The notes under the pieces are model-generated. The model was not told where the DNA came from and did no database searches. It worked only from the letters and a program-made list of their open reading frames with translations. The position numbers and the translations under genes were made by a program. A stretch of 64,000 bases of DNA from Streptomyces sp. Tu 3180 (lineage in GTDB: Bacteria > Actinomycetota > Actinomycetes > Streptomycetales > Streptomycetaceae): the NCBI RefSeq assembly GCF_009852415.1, contig NZ_WOXS01000002.1, positions 6,364,001 through 6,428,000 on the forward strand, in the 5' to 3' direction. Below, in pieces: positions 17,623 to 29,261 of this stretch; position 1 is the first letter of the stretch; every line of letters starts with the position of its first letter.

Positions 17623-19143
17623 GTGACAAGCCCCCTCTTCCGGACGAAGAAGGTCGAGCAGTCCATCCTCGACACCGAGGAGCCAGAGCACGCGCTCAAG
17701 AAAACCTTGTCCGCGCTGGATCTGACCGTCTTCGGCGTCGGCGTCATCATCGGCACCGGCATCTTCGTCCTCACCGGTACGGTCGCCAAGAACAACGCCG
17801 GTCCGGCCGTGGCCCTGTCCTTCATGGTGGCCGGTGTCGTCTGCGCGCTCGCCGCGCTCTGCTACGCCGAGTTCGCCTCCACCGTCCCGGTGGCGGGCTC
17901 CGCCTACACCTTCTCGTACGCGTCCCTCGGCGAGCTGCCCGCGTGGATCATCGGCTGGGACCTGGTCCTGGAGTTCGCGCTCGGCACGGCGGTGGTGGCC
18001 GTCGGCTGGTCCGGCTACATCCAGTCGCTGATGGGCAACGCGGGCTGGGAGATGCCCGCCGCGCTGGGCAGCCGGCAGGGCGCCGACGGCTTCGGGTTCG
18101 ACATCCTCGCCGCCGTCCTGGTGCTGGTCCTCACCGCCATCCTCGTCCTCGGCATGAAGCTGTCCGCCCGGGTCACCTCGGTCGTCGTCGCGATCAAGGT
18201 GACCGTCGTGCTCGTCGTGATCATCGCGGGCGCCTTCTTCATCACCGCCGACAACTACGACCCGTTCGTGCCGGAGGCGCAGCCGGTGGACGCGGGCCGG
18301 AGCCTGGACGCGCCGCTGATCCAGCTGCTGTTCGGCTGGGCCCCGTCCAACTTCGGCGTGATGGGCATCTTCACCGCGGCCTCGGTCGTCTTCTTCGCCT
18401 TCATCGGCTTCGACATCGTCGCCACGGCCGCCGAGGAGACCAAGAACCCGCAGCGCGACATGCCCCGCGGCATCCTCGGCTCCCTGTTCATCTGCACCGC
18501 CCTCTACGTCCTGGTGTCGATCGTCGTCACCGGTATGCAGCACTACAGCGAGCTGAGCGTGGACGCCCCGCTCGCGGACGCGTTCAAGGCCACCGGGCAT
18601 CCCTGGTTCGCGGGCTTCATCAGCTTCGGCGCCGCCGTCGGCCTGACGACCGTCTGCATGATCCTGCTGCTCGGCCAGACCCGGGTCTTCTTCGCGATGA
18701 GCCGCGACGGGCTGCTGCCCCGGTTCTTCTCCCGGGTCCACCCCCGGTTCAAGACCCCGCACCGCCCGACCATCCTGCTCGGTGTGGTCATCGCGGTCCT
18801 CGCGGGCTTCACCCCGCTGGAGGAACTCGCCGCGCTGGTGAACATCGGCACCCTGTTCGCCTTCGTGGTCGTCGCCATCAGCGTGATCATCCTCCGCAGG
18901 ACCCGCCCCGACCTGCACCGCTCCTTCCGCACCCCCTGGGTGCCGTTCCTGCCGATCCTGTCGGTCGCCGCCTCGCTGTGGCTGATGCTGAACCTGCCCG
19001 CCGAGACCTGGGTCCGGTTCGCCATCTGGATGGCCGTCGGCTTCGTCGTCTACTTCCTCTACAGCCGGGGCCACAGCCGCCTGGCCCGCGGCGAGGAGAC
19101 GAGGCCCGAGGACGTCATGAAACCGGGTCCGGACTCCCGCTGA
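17623..19143 (+). CDS. APC-family amino-acid permease
   Basis: 506 aa with about 12 transmembrane helices. FGVGVIIGTGIFVLTGTVA is the helix 1 signature of the APC superfamily, and the opening (LKKTLSALDLTVFGVG) and PVAGSAYTF are typical of YfnA/CAT-like cationic amino-acid transporters. The start is GTG 17623, 5 nt after GGGAGG. It lies alone after the dxs terminator. The substrate cannot be fixed from sequence. Confidence 0.88.
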   Translation: MTSPLFRTKKVEQSILDTEEPEHALKKTLSALDLTVFGVGVIIGTGIFVLTGTVAKNNAGPAVALSFMVAGVVCALAALCYAEFASTVPVAGSAYTFSYASLGELPAWIIGWDLVLEFALGTAVVAVGWSGYIQSLMGNAGWEMPAALGSRQGADGFGFDILAAVLVLVLTAILVLGMKLSARVTSVVVAIKVTVVLVVIIAGAFFITADNYDPFVPEAQPVDAGRSLDAPLIQLLFGWAPSNFGVMGIFTAASVVFFAFIGFDIVATAAEETKNPQRDMPRGILGSLFICTALYVLVSIVVTGMQHYSELSVDAPLADAFKATGHPWFAGFISFGAAVGLTTVCMILLLGQTRVFFAMSRDGLLPRFFSRVHPRFKTPHRPTILLGVVIAVLAGFTPLEELAALVNIGTLFAFVVVAISVIILRRTRPDLHRSFRTPWVPFLPILSVAASLWLMLNLPAETWVRFAIWMAVGFVVYFLYSRGHSRLARGEETRPEDVMKPGPDSR

Positions 19144-19192
19144 GCCCCACGGCCCCGGCACCGGCCCCGTGCGTCCCGCTCCGGCGAGGACC

Positions 19193-19221
19193 ACGGGGCC
19201 GCCCGGCGCCGGCGGCCCCGT
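19193..19221 (+). terminator. Terminator-like hairpin after the permease gene
   Basis: Inverted repeat of 9 bp (ACGGGGCCG / CGGCCCCGT) with an 11-nt GC-rich loop, about 50 bp after the permease stop and before the convergent NYN gene. Confidence 0.5.
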
Positions 19222-19259
19222 ACCGGCCGGTGCCCGCGCGGCAGGAGGCGCCGCGGGGC

Positions 19260-19631
19260 TCAGCGGGGCACGGACCGCGGGCCGGTGACCTCCGCTCCGA
19301 GGTCCGTCACCCTGCGGCGCAGTGCGCGGTCGGCCGTGACGACCAGGACGGGGCGGTCGCCGGCCCCGGCCACCAGGCCGACCACGTGGTCGTCGCCGCT
19401 GCCCGGGGCGGACTCCACCCGGACGCCCGGCACCGACTCCACCCCGCGGGCCGCGCCCTCGACCACCAGGACGATCTCCACCGGGCCGGAGCGGCCGGGC
19501 AGGCGGTCCGACGCCAGCCGGTCGCGCAGGCGTTCCGCGGCGCCCCGGCGGTCCCGCCACCAGCCGTCGGGCACCGACCCGACGACGTTCGCGGCGTCGA
19601 CGATCACGAGCAGGGCGGCGGTGTCGTTCAT
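19260..19631 (-). CDS. NYN/PIN-like domain protein, putative nuclease
   Basis: 123 aa from ATG 19631. The start LLVIVDAANVVGS matches the first acidic motif of NYN (YacP-like, PIN-fold) domains, and later acidic residues (SGDDHVVGLV, VVTADRALRRRV) fit the other metal-binding positions. Homologues are often labelled NTP pyrophosphohydrolase, which the sequence does not support. The family suggests an RNA-processing nuclease. Confidence 0.75.
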   Translation of the reverse strand: MNDTAALLVIVDAANVVGSVPDGWWRDRRGAAERLRDRLASDRLPGRSGPVEIVLVVEGAARGVESVPGVRVESAPGSGDDHVVGLVAGAGDRPVLVVTADRALRRRVTDLGAEVTGPRSVPR

Positions 19632-19710
19632 CCCGTCAGGGTCCCACGCGGCGGCCGGCGGGCGGGGGCCCGGACCGTCCTGCGCGGACCCGCTTGCGTA
19701 GGGTGAAGCG

Positions 19711-20735
19711 GTGAACGGCGACTGGCTCCTCCGCGGCCGCGACGGCCGCCTCACCGTCTACCTGCCGTCGGACGACGCCGTCCTGTGCCGCGCGGAACTC
19801 GCCCCCGGCGGCCCCTGGGGGCGCCGCGCAGGGTCGGCGGCACCCAGGCACTGCACCCGGGGCCGGCCGTCGGCCAGGGCGCCGACGGCTACGCCCACCT
19901 CGTCGCCTGGCGGCCCGCGGCGCCCGGTGGGTCGGGCCTGGTGCACTCCACCCACTTCCGCCCGCGGCTCGCCCCCCTGGACTGGAACCCGGCCGGCCAC
20001 CCCGACGGGAAGGGCGAGCGCACCGGGACACCGGCGGTCGCCGTCGACGACCGGGGGAGCGCGCACGTCTTCGTCCGCAACCGGGGCGGCGGGGTGAGCC
20101 TGCTGGCGCAGCGGGAGAAGGGCGGCTGGAACCCGTGGCAGGACCTCGGCGGGGAGGACGTCCGGGACGGACTCGCCGCCGTGACGGGGGAGTCGGGGCG
20201 GGTCGAGCTGTACGCGGCCGTCCCCGGAGGGATCCTGCACTGGCGCCAGGAGGAGCCCGGCGGGCAGCCGGTGCGCGGGGAGCGCGCCGACGTGTCCGTA
20301 CGGCCGGGCACCCTCCGTGCGCTGGCCACCTCCGCCGGACACACCACCCTCTTCTTCACCGACGGGCGCGGGGAGCTGTGCGCCTGGCGGCCCGGTGACG
20401 CGGGCGGCGGACCGGTGCCCCTGCTCGCCGCGGCCGGCCCCGGCCCGGTCTCCGCCGTGCGCCGCGTCGTCGGGGGCCACGACTGCACGGTGCTCGCCCA
20501 GCGCTCGGCGAGCGGCCGCGTCGCCTTCGCCGCGTACCCCACACAGCAGGAGGCGAGGGGCGCGGCGTGGACGGAGTCGGGTCCCGCGCTGCCGGCCGAC
20601 GCGGTGGTCTGCCTCGCGCGCGACGCCGCCGGCGACGTGGTCGCGGCGAGCCTGTCGCCGTCGACCGGGCAGCTGCTGCTGGCGCGGCAGAAGGAGGAGG
20701 CGGGGCTGGCGCTCAGGGCGTGGCAGGCGGTCTGA
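19711..20735 (+). pseudogene. Beta-propeller-like protein gene with a frameshift in a G run
   Basis: Reading starts at GTG 19711 (MNGDWLLRGRDGRLTVYLPS). After about 36 codons the coding signal moves to another frame that stays open to 20735. The join is at the G5 run 19817-19821: one extra G would give ...GGPWGAPRRVGG... and a single product of about 341 aa. The second frame contains repeated units with W/F and HVFVRNRGG, TLFFTDGRG, GxLHWRQ motifs, like blades of a beta-propeller. I do not recognise a specific family. A homopolymer sequencing error or a true 1-nt deletion are both possible; an independent start at 19785 would have no good ribosome-binding site. Confidence 0.65.
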
Positions 20736-20814
20736 CGGGATGCCCGGCGGGGTGTGTCCGCGGTCCTCGCCGCGGGCGCGGCCCGCGGCGGCCCGGAAGC
20801 AGGGCACAAGGACG

Positions 20815-20847
20815 AAGGGGGCCTCCGCGGTGTGCGGAGGCCCCCTT
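20815..20847. terminator. Bidirectional terminator between convergent genes
   Basis: A perfect 14-bp stem (AAGGGGGCCTCCGC and its complement) with a 5-nt loop, starting with AA and ending with TT. It lies between the propeller gene (+) and fadB (-). Confidence 0.8.
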
Positions 20848-20863
20848 CAGCCGTGTACGGCCG

Positions 20864-22989
<2,126 letters not shown>

Positions 22990-22993
<4 letters not shown>

Positions 22994-24207
22994 TTGTCCC
23001 CCTCGAAGTGCGGGTTCTCCCAGATGACCGTCGCGCCCATGCCGAAGCCGACGCACATGGTGGTCAGGCCGTAGCGGACCTGCGGCTGCTCCTCGAACTG
23101 GCGGGCCAGCTGCGTCATCAGGCGGACGCCGGAGGAGGCCAGCGGGTGGCCGAAGGCGATGGCGCCGCCGTACTGGTTGACGCGCTCGTCGTCGTCGGCG
23201 ATGCCGTAGTGGTCCAGGAAGGCGAGGACCTGGACGGCGAAGGCCTCGTTGATCTCGAACAGGCCGATGTCGGAGATGGACAGGCCCGCCTGGGCGAGCG
23301 CCTTCTCCGTGGCCGGGATCGGGCCGTAGCCCATGACCTCGGGCTCCACGCCCGCGAAGGCGTAGGAGACCAGGCGCATCTTGACCGGCAGCCCGTTCTC
23401 GCGGGCGAAGTCCTCGGAGGCGATGACCGAGGCGGTGGCGCCGTCGTTCAGACCGGCCGCGTTGCCCGCGGTGACCCGGCCGTGCACGCGGAACGGCGTC
23501 TTGAGGCCCGCCAGGTTCTCCAGGGTGGTGCCCGGGCGCATCGGCTCGTCGGCGGTGACCAGGCCCCAGCCGGTCTCGCCGCCCTCCGGGTTGGTGCGGC
23601 GCACCGAGACCGGCACCAGGTCGGCCTGGATCTTGCCGTTGGCGTACGCCTTGGCGGCCTTCTCCTGGGAGCGCACCGCGTACTCGTCCGCGCGCAGCTT
23701 GGTGATCTGCGGGTAGCGGTCGTGCAGGTTCTCCGCGGTCATGCCCATGAACAGGGCGGACTCGTCGACCAGCTTCTCGGAGACGAACCGCGGGTTGGGG
23801 TCGACGCCCTCGCCCATCGGGTGGCGGCCCATGTGCTCGACACCGCCCGCGATGGCGACGTCGTACGCGCCGAAGGCGACGGAGCCGGCCACCGTGGTGA
23901 CGGCGGTCAGCGCGCCGGCGCACATGCGGTCGATGGAGTAGCCCGGGACCGAGGTGGGCAGGCCCGCGAGGATGCCGGCCGTGCGGCCGATGGTCAGGCC
24001 CTGGTCGCCGATCTGCGTGGTCGCGGCGATGGCGACCTCGTCGATCTTCTTGGGGTCGAGCCCGGGGTTGCGGCGCAGCAGCTCCCGGATGGCCTTCACG
24101 ACGAGGTCGTCGGCGCGGGTCTCGTGGTAGATGCCCTTCGGGCCCGCCTTGCCGAACGGGGTGCGGACGCCGTCGACGAAGACGACGTCCCTGACGGTAC
24201 GAGGCAC
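22990..24207 (-). CDS. fadA: Acetyl-CoA acyltransferase (thiolase)
   Basis: 405 aa from GTG 24207, after AGGAGAG; the longer frame upstream lacks a ribosome-binding site. The active-site Cys is in IDRMCAGALTAV, and the C-terminal thiolase motifs NEAFAVQVLAF, NQYGGAIAFGHPLASSG and TTMCVGFGMG carry the catalytic His and second Cys. It performs the final thiolytic step of beta-oxidation with the FadB encoded directly downstream. Confidence 0.94.
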
Positions 24208-24353
24208 GATGGCTCTCCTCCAGGGTGCGGGATGGCACTGCTGCGTTGCGCTGAGCGCGCGCTCAGAACCCATGCTACTTGTGGGTAACGTAGCAGCCCA
24301 GTCCCCCCGCCCCAAGCGGTGAAGGTCACACCTCGGGCGTCACGCCCCCGACG

Positions 24354-25394
24354 TCACGCCTTCGGGGGAGCCGTCGAGCCGCGCGGGGTGAGGAGCGGCG
24401 TCGGCACCGGGTGCGAGCCGGGCCCCTCCCCGGTGATCACCCCGAACAGCGTCCGCGCCACGTCCGCGCCGAACCCGTGCACGTCGTGGCTCATCGCGGA
24501 GAGCGTGGGGCGGGTCAGCCGGCACAGCTGGGAGTCGTCCCACGCCAGCAGGGACACGTCCTCCGGCACCCGCAGCCCCATCTCGGCCGCCACCGACAGC
24601 CCGGCCACCGCCATGATGTCGTTGTCGTACACGATCGCCGTCGGCCTCTCCGGCGGCGCGGCGGCCAGCAGCGAGCGGGTCGCCCGCGCGCCCGCGTCCC
24701 CCGAGAAGTCGGTGGCCACCTGCCAGGCCCGGGCGGCCGGCTCCAGCGCGCGGACCGCCTCGTCGAAGGCGGCCGTGCGGATCGAGGTGTGCCCGAGCGC
24801 CGCCGCGCCGCCCACCCGGGCGATCCGCCGGTGCCCGAGCGCCGCCAGATAGCGCACCGCCTCGGTCACGGCCGTGGCGTCGTCGGTCCACACGGAGGTC
24901 AGCCCGCCGGTCAGCGAGGGGTGCCCGACGGCGACCACCGGCAGCCCGAGCCGCCCGGCCACCGCGGGGCGGGGGTCGTCGGCCCGGAAGTCGACCAGGA
25001 TCGACCCGCCGATCTGCCGTCCCCGCCACCACGACTCCATCAGCCCGACCTCCTCGTCCTGGCCGCGCACCAGCCGCAGCAGCAGCGAGCAGGACCGCTC
25101 GACCAGGACGCTCTCCACCCCGGAGATGAACTCCATGTAGAAGGGCTCCAGGCCGAGCAGCCGGGCGGGCCGGCACACGGCCAGCCCCACCACGTCCACG
25201 CGCGAACCGGCCAGGGTCCGCGCGGTCGGGCTCGGCGCCCACCCCAGCTCCCGCGCCGCCCGGAAGATCCGGTCCCGGGTCGCCTCCGACAGGCCCGGCT
25301 TCCGGTTGAAGGCGAGGGACACGGCCCCCTTGGACACGCCGGCGCGCGCGGCGACGTCCTTGATGGTGACGCGAGGGGGCGGCGTTGCCGTCAT
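24354..25394 (-). CDS. LacI-family transcriptional regulator
   Basis: 346 aa. The N-terminal helix-turn-helix with hinge (VTIKDVAARAGVSKGAVSLAFNRKPGLSEATRDRI, about residues 9-45) precedes a periplasmic-binding-protein-like ligand domain. The start ATG 25394 overlaps the beta-mannosidase stop (ATGA), so the two genes form an operon. It most likely represses this operon and the divergent ABC importer through the CCGGTT repeats at 27806-27872, with a mannoside as inducer. The ligand is inferred from context only. Confidence 0.88.
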   Translation of the reverse strand: MTATPPPRVTIKDVAARAGVSKGAVSLAFNRKPGLSEATRDRIFRAARELGWAPSPTARTLAGSRVDVVGLAVCRPARLLGLEPFYMEFISGVESVLVERSCSLLLRLVRGQDEEVGLMESWWRGRQIGGSILVDFRADDPRPAVAGRLGLPVVAVGHPSLTGGLTSVWTDDATAVTEAVRYLAALGHRRIARVGGAAALGHTSIRTAAFDEAVRALEPAARAWQVATDFSGDAGARATRSLLAAAPPERPTAIVYDNDIMAVAGLSVAAEMGLRVPEDVSLLAWDDSQLCRLTRPTLSAMSHDVHGFGADVARTLFGVITGEGPGSHPVPTPLLTPRGSTAPPKA

Positions 25395-27793
25395 CGAGTG
25401 GGCTCCACGCAGTACAGGGCGGAACGGGCGGTGTCCGGGTCCGGAGTCTTCCAGCCCCGCACCCCGATGGTCACCTCTTCCCCGGGGAGCAGCGTCACCA
25501 GCCCCCGGTCCGCACGGGCGTCCGGGTCCAGCCGGTCGGCCTGCAGCAGCAGGTCCCGCACCAGCGTGCGGGCCGTCACCGTGATCCCGTCCGGGGCGAG
25601 CGCGACCTCGAACTCCGGCCGCGGGTAGGGGATCTCCCGGTCCGGGGCGGGGAAGTGCAGCGCCCGCAGCCCTTCCGCGTCCCCGGCCTCCCCCCGCGCG
25701 TCGGCGACCAGGAACTCCCCGGGCCCGGCGGGAACCAGCTCCGGGGGGACCCCGACCTCGGCCACGGTCCGCCCCCCGGCGGCCAGCGCCGGGCTCGCCT
25801 CCCCGATCACCGTGCCGTCGACGGACATCCGGCGCAGCCGCAGCGTGCCGTGCCAGTCCCCGGCGGACTGGTTGACCGCCGCGACCACCAGGCCGTCACC
25901 GTGCGCGCGCACGGTCACCAGCCGGTCGGCGTACAGCCGCCGCAGCTCGTGGTAGAGCGGTTTCTCCCGGCCGTCCCCGTCGATCGCGGCCCACGAGGTG
26001 ACCGGCCAGCAGTCGTTGAGCTGCCACACCACCGTGCCCGCGCACACCGGCCAGTGCGAGCGCCAGTGCTCGATCCCGGCGGCGATCGCACGGGCCTGGT
26101 TGACCTGCGTCAGGTAGTGCCAGCGGTCGAAGTCCCCCTCCGGGACGGCGAAGTGACGGGCCAGCCCGCGCTCCAGCTTGCCGTTGCCGTCGTCCGCCTT
26201 CTGGTGGTGCAGCATGCCGGGGGAGTCCGGCGCGAGCTCCTCCCCGGGCAGCGCCCGCCGCAGCGTGGCGTACGCGGGCGGCGCCTGCCAGCCGAACTCG
26301 GCCACGAAACGCGGGACGCTCAGCCGGTAGTCGGCGTGGTCGGCGCGGTTCCACACCTCCCAGGAGTGGTGCGTGCCGTGCGCCGGGTCGTTCGGGTGGT
26401 GCAGCCAGGAGCCGGACCAGGGGCTGCCCGCGGTGTACGGCCGCGTCGGGTCCAGCTCGGCCACCACCCGCGGCAGCAGGCCCAGGTAGTACCCCTCGCC
26501 CCAGGAGTCCCCGGCCAGCCCCGGTTCCCAGTCCCAGTCCCTGAAGCCCCACAGGTTCTCGTTGTTGCCGTTCCACAGCACCAGCGAGGGGTGCGGCATC
26601 AGCCGTACGACGTTCTCCCGGGCCTCCGCCTCCACCTCCCCGCGCAGCGGCTGCTCCTCGGGGTAGGCCGCGCAGGCGAACGGGAAGTCCTGCCAGACCA
26701 GCAGCCCCAGCTCGTCGCAGGCGTCGTAGAAGTCCTCGCTCTCGTAGATCCCGCCGCCCCAGACGCGGACCAGGTCCACGCCCGCGCCGGCCGCCTGCTC
26801 CAGCCGCCGCCGGTAGCGCTCACGGGTGATCCGGGACGGGAAGACGTCGTCCGGGATCCAGTTGACGCCCCGCGCGAACAGCCGCTCGCCGTTGACGGCC
26901 AGGGTGAACCCGGTCCCGTGCGCGTCGGACGAGGTGTCCAGCTCCACGGTGCGGAACCCGATCCGGCGCCGCCACGCGTCCAGTGGCTCCTCGCCGTGCA
27001 GCAGCGTCACCTCGAGGTCGTACAGCGGCTGTTCGCCGTACCCCCGGGGCCACCACAGCCGCACGTCCGGCACCTCGAGCCGCACGGTCCCGCGCGCCCC
27101 GTCGATCCTCGCGCGGGCGCGCACGCCGCCGACGGCCGCCTCGACGGTGAGCGGCGCCTCGACCCGGGTGCGCTCCACGTCGACGGCCAGCTCGACCCGG
27201 CCCGTGCCGCCCTCGGCCGTGACGAGCGGGCGCACCCGGGCGATCCGGGCCGTGGACCAGTGCTCGAGCCGCACCGGCCGCCAGATCCCGGCCGTCACCA
27301 GGGTCGGCCCCCAGTCCCAGCCGAACGAGCAGGCCATCTTGCGCACGTACTGGTAGGGCTCGGCGTAGGCGCCGGGCCGCTCGCCCAGCCGGCCGCGCAC
27401 CGCCTCGGCCTCGGCGTAGGCGGAGGCGAACCGCACCGCGAGCCGCCCGCTCAGCCCGGTCACGTCGAAGCGGTAGGAGCGGTGCATGTTGCGCACCCGG
27501 CCCAGCGGCCGCCCGTCGAGCAGGATCTCGGCGACGGTGTCGAGCCCGTCGAAGACGAGGTCCGTCTGCTCGTGCGCGCCCGGCCCGGCGGCCAGCTCCG
27601 TCTCGTACGTCCAGTCCCGCCGGCCCACCCACGCCACCTCGGTCTCGTTCCGGCCGAGGAACGGGTCGGGGATCAGCCCAGCCGCCAGCAGGTCGGTGTG
27701 CACGCACCCCGGCACCGCGGCGGGGAGCGGGTCCCCCGTGCCGTCCGGGTCGCGCAGAATCCATCCGTCGGTGAGCGGTGTGACCTGACGCAT
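25391..27793 (-). CDS. GH2 beta-mannosidase
   Basis: 800 aa from ATG 27793, 5 nt after AGGGAG. The N-terminal sugar-binding jelly-roll (PGCVHTDLLAAGLIPDPF, RRDWTYETEL) is typical of GH2 beta-mannosidases. In the TIM barrel the acid/base is Glu412 in WNGNNENLWG and the nucleophile Glu499 in VAEFGWQAP. There is no signal peptide, so it acts in the cytoplasm on imported beta-mannosides, fitting the divergent sugar importer. It is the first gene of a two-gene operon with the LacI regulator. Confidence 0.9.
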   Translation of the reverse strand: MRQVTPLTDGWILRDPDGTGDPLPAAVPGCVHTDLLAAGLIPDPFLGRNETEVAWVGRRDWTYETELAAGPGAHEQTDLVFDGLDTVAEILLDGRPLGRVRNMHRSYRFDVTGLSGRLAVRFASAYAEAEAVRGRLGERPGAYAEPYQYVRKMACSFGWDWGPTLVTAGIWRPVRLEHWSTARIARVRPLVTAEGGTGRVELAVDVERTRVEAPLTVEAAVGGVRARARIDGARGTVRLEVPDVRLWWPRGYGEQPLYDLEVTLLHGEEPLDAWRRRIGFRTVELDTSSDAHGTGFTLAVNGERLFARGVNWIPDDVFPSRITRERYRRRLEQAAGAGVDLVRVWGGGIYESEDFYDACDELGLLVWQDFPFACAAYPEEQPLRGEVEAEARENVVRLMPHPSLVLWNGNNENLWGFRDWDWEPGLAGDSWGEGYYLGLLPRVVAELDPTRPYTAGSPWSGSWLHHPNDPAHGTHHSWEVWNRADHADYRLSVPRFVAEFGWQAPPAYATLRRALPGEELAPDSPGMLHHQKADDGNGKLERGLARHFAVPEGDFDRWHYLTQVNQARAIAAGIEHWRSHWPVCAGTVVWQLNDCWPVTSWAAIDGDGREKPLYHELRRLYADRLVTVRAHGDGLVVAAVNQSAGDWHGTLRLRRMSVDGTVIGEASPALAAGGRTVAEVGVPPELVPAGPGEFLVADARGEAGDAEGLRALHFPAPDREIPYPRPEFEVALAPDGITVTARTLVRDLLLQADRLDPDARADRGLVTLLPGEEVTIGVRGWKTPDPDTARSALYCVEPTR

Positions 27794-27805
27794 GCACACT
27801 CCCTA

Positions 27806-27872
27806 AACCGGTTCACCCGTGTCCGGGCAACGTTTTGGCACCGTTGGCGCAATAGAGACTTTACCGGTTCAG
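27806..27872. promoter_or_regulatory. Paired operator-like repeats between divergent mannosidase and importer genes
   Basis: The shared motif (A/T)ACCGGTTCA occurs at 27806-27815 and 27862-27871. The first holds the perfect palindrome AACCGGTT; the second lies in the wider inverted repeat CTTTAC...GTAAAG (27859-27877). Central CCGG/CG palindromes are typical LacI-family operators. The two copies lie about 56 bp apart in the 151-bp divergent promoter region, so one repressor could control both directions. Confidence 0.6.
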
Positions 27873-27944
27873 TAAAGGGCTGTCAGAGTGCCGAACCAGC
27901 CAACCCACTCGTGCTCGTCCGCCCCGTGAACGGAGCTGGTGCAC

Positions 27945-29261
27945 ATGAACCGCCGCAAGGTACTCGCCGGATCGATCGCCTCCCTCGCCCTCCTGGCCTC
28001 CGCCTGCACGGGCACGGGGGGCTCCTCGAAGGGCGCGGACGCGAAGGCGCCCGAGGACCCCTCCGAGGCCAAGGGCTCCATCACGGTCCTCACCCACCGG
28101 ACCGACCTGGTGCAGGACGGGACGATGGAGAAGTACGCCGCCGAGTTCAACAGGACCTACCCCGGGGTGAAGGTCGAGTTCGACGCCCTCACCGACTACG
28201 AGGGCGAGGTCAAGATCCGGATGAACACCGAGAACTACGGCGACGTCCTGATGATCCCCGCGGTGATCGAGAAGAAGGACTACCCGAAGTTCTTCGCCTC
28301 CCTCGGCAGCGAGGCCGAGCGCGGCGCCAGGTACCGCTTCACCGACTACGCCACCGTGGACGGCAAGGTCTACGGCCAGAGCCCGATCGGCGTCGTCCCC
28401 GGCTTCGTCTACAACAAGAAGGTGTGGAGCGAGGCCGGCGTCACCGACTGGCCCACCACCCCCGCCGAGTTCCTCGACGACCTGGAGGCGATCAGGTCGA
28501 GGACCGACGCGGTGCCGTACTACACCAACTTCAAGGACATGTGGCCGCTGACCCAGTGGACCAACGTCAACGGCTCCGTCGGCTGCGACGCGGACGCCAC
28601 CACCGAGCTCGCCGAGGGCGACCCCTGGGCCGAGGGCGCCGACCTGCGCGTGGGCGACACCCTGCTGCACGACATCGTGCGCCGCGGCCTCGCCGAGAAG
28701 GACCCGACCACCACCAACTGGGAGGCGTCCAAGCCGAGGCTGGCCAAGGGGGAGATCGCCACCATGTGGCTCGGCTCCTGGGCCGTCGTGCAGATGCGGG
28801 ACGCCGCGAAGCAGGCCGGCGCCGACCCCGCCGACATCGGCTTCATGCCCTTCCCGGCCCAGAAGGACGGCGTGTTCTGCGCGGTGACCTCCCCCGACTA
28901 CCAGCAGGCCGTCAACGTCCACTCCGACGACAAGGCCGCCGCCCGCGCCTGGATCGACTGGTTCACCGACGAGTCCGGCTACGCGGCGGCCAACCTGGCC
29001 CTGTCCCCGCTGAGGGACGCGCCGCTGCCCGACGTGCTGAAGCCCTACGAGGAGCAGGGCGTGAAGCTCATCGACCTCGACGACACCAAGGGCGGCGAGG
29101 TGAAGACCATCGACAACCGGTCCGAGGTCGGCATCTACAAGCCCGACTACCGCCAGGAACTCGTCGACCTGGCCCGCGGCGCGCGCCGGGGCAGCCTCGA
29201 CGGCTTCTTCGGCGACCTCGGCAAGCGGTGGGCCGAGGCGCGCGACTCGCTGGGGTCCTGA
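27945..29261 (+). CDS. Sugar-binding lipoprotein of an ABC importer
   Basis: 438 aa from ATG 27945, 9 nt after GGAG; GTG 27939 is too close to it. The signal peptide ends in a lipobox (LASAC). A family 1 extracellular solute-binding protein follows (ITVLTHRTDLV, FNRTYPGVKVEF). It is the first gene of a three-gene importer operon, divergent from the beta-mannosidase and LacI genes. Beta-mannosides or manno-oligosaccharides are the likely ligands by context. No ATPase gene is present. Confidence 0.85.
   Translation: MNRRKVLAGSIASLALLASACTGTGGSSKGADAKAPEDPSEAKGSITVLTHRTDLVQDGTMEKYAAEFNRTYPGVKVEFDALTDYEGEVKIRMNTENYGDVLMIPAVIEKKDYPKFFASLGSEAERGARYRFTDYATVDGKVYGQSPIGVVPGFVYNKKVWSEAGVTDWPTTPAEFLDDLEAIRSRTDAVPYYTNFKDMWPLTQWTNVNGSVGCDADATTELAEGDPWAEGADLRVGDTLLHDIVRRGLAEKDPTTTNWEASKPRLAKGEIATMWLGSWAVVQMRDAAKQAGADPADIGFMPFPAQKDGVFCAVTSPDYQQAVNVHSDDKAAARAWIDWFTDESGYAAANLALSPLRDAPLPDVLKPYEEQGVKLIDLDDTKGGEVKTIDNRSEVGIYKPDYRQELVDLARGARRGSLDGFFGDLGKRWAEARDSLGS

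Noticed and set aside
19785..20735. Separate gene starting at 19785 instead of a frameshift
   Set aside because: No ribosome-binding site at 19785 and the first frame gives a good propeller-like start that continues across one missing G.
22994..24238. Extension of fadB upstream to 24238
   Set aside because: Lies antiphase over the thiolase gene; the GTG at 22993 overlaps the thiolase stop in the usual coupled arrangement.
25385..29260. Very long + strand frame (1608 codons) covering the mannosidase and binding-protein genes
   Set aside because: Only its last part, from 29261, is a real permease; the remainder is antisense or out of frame with well-supported genes.
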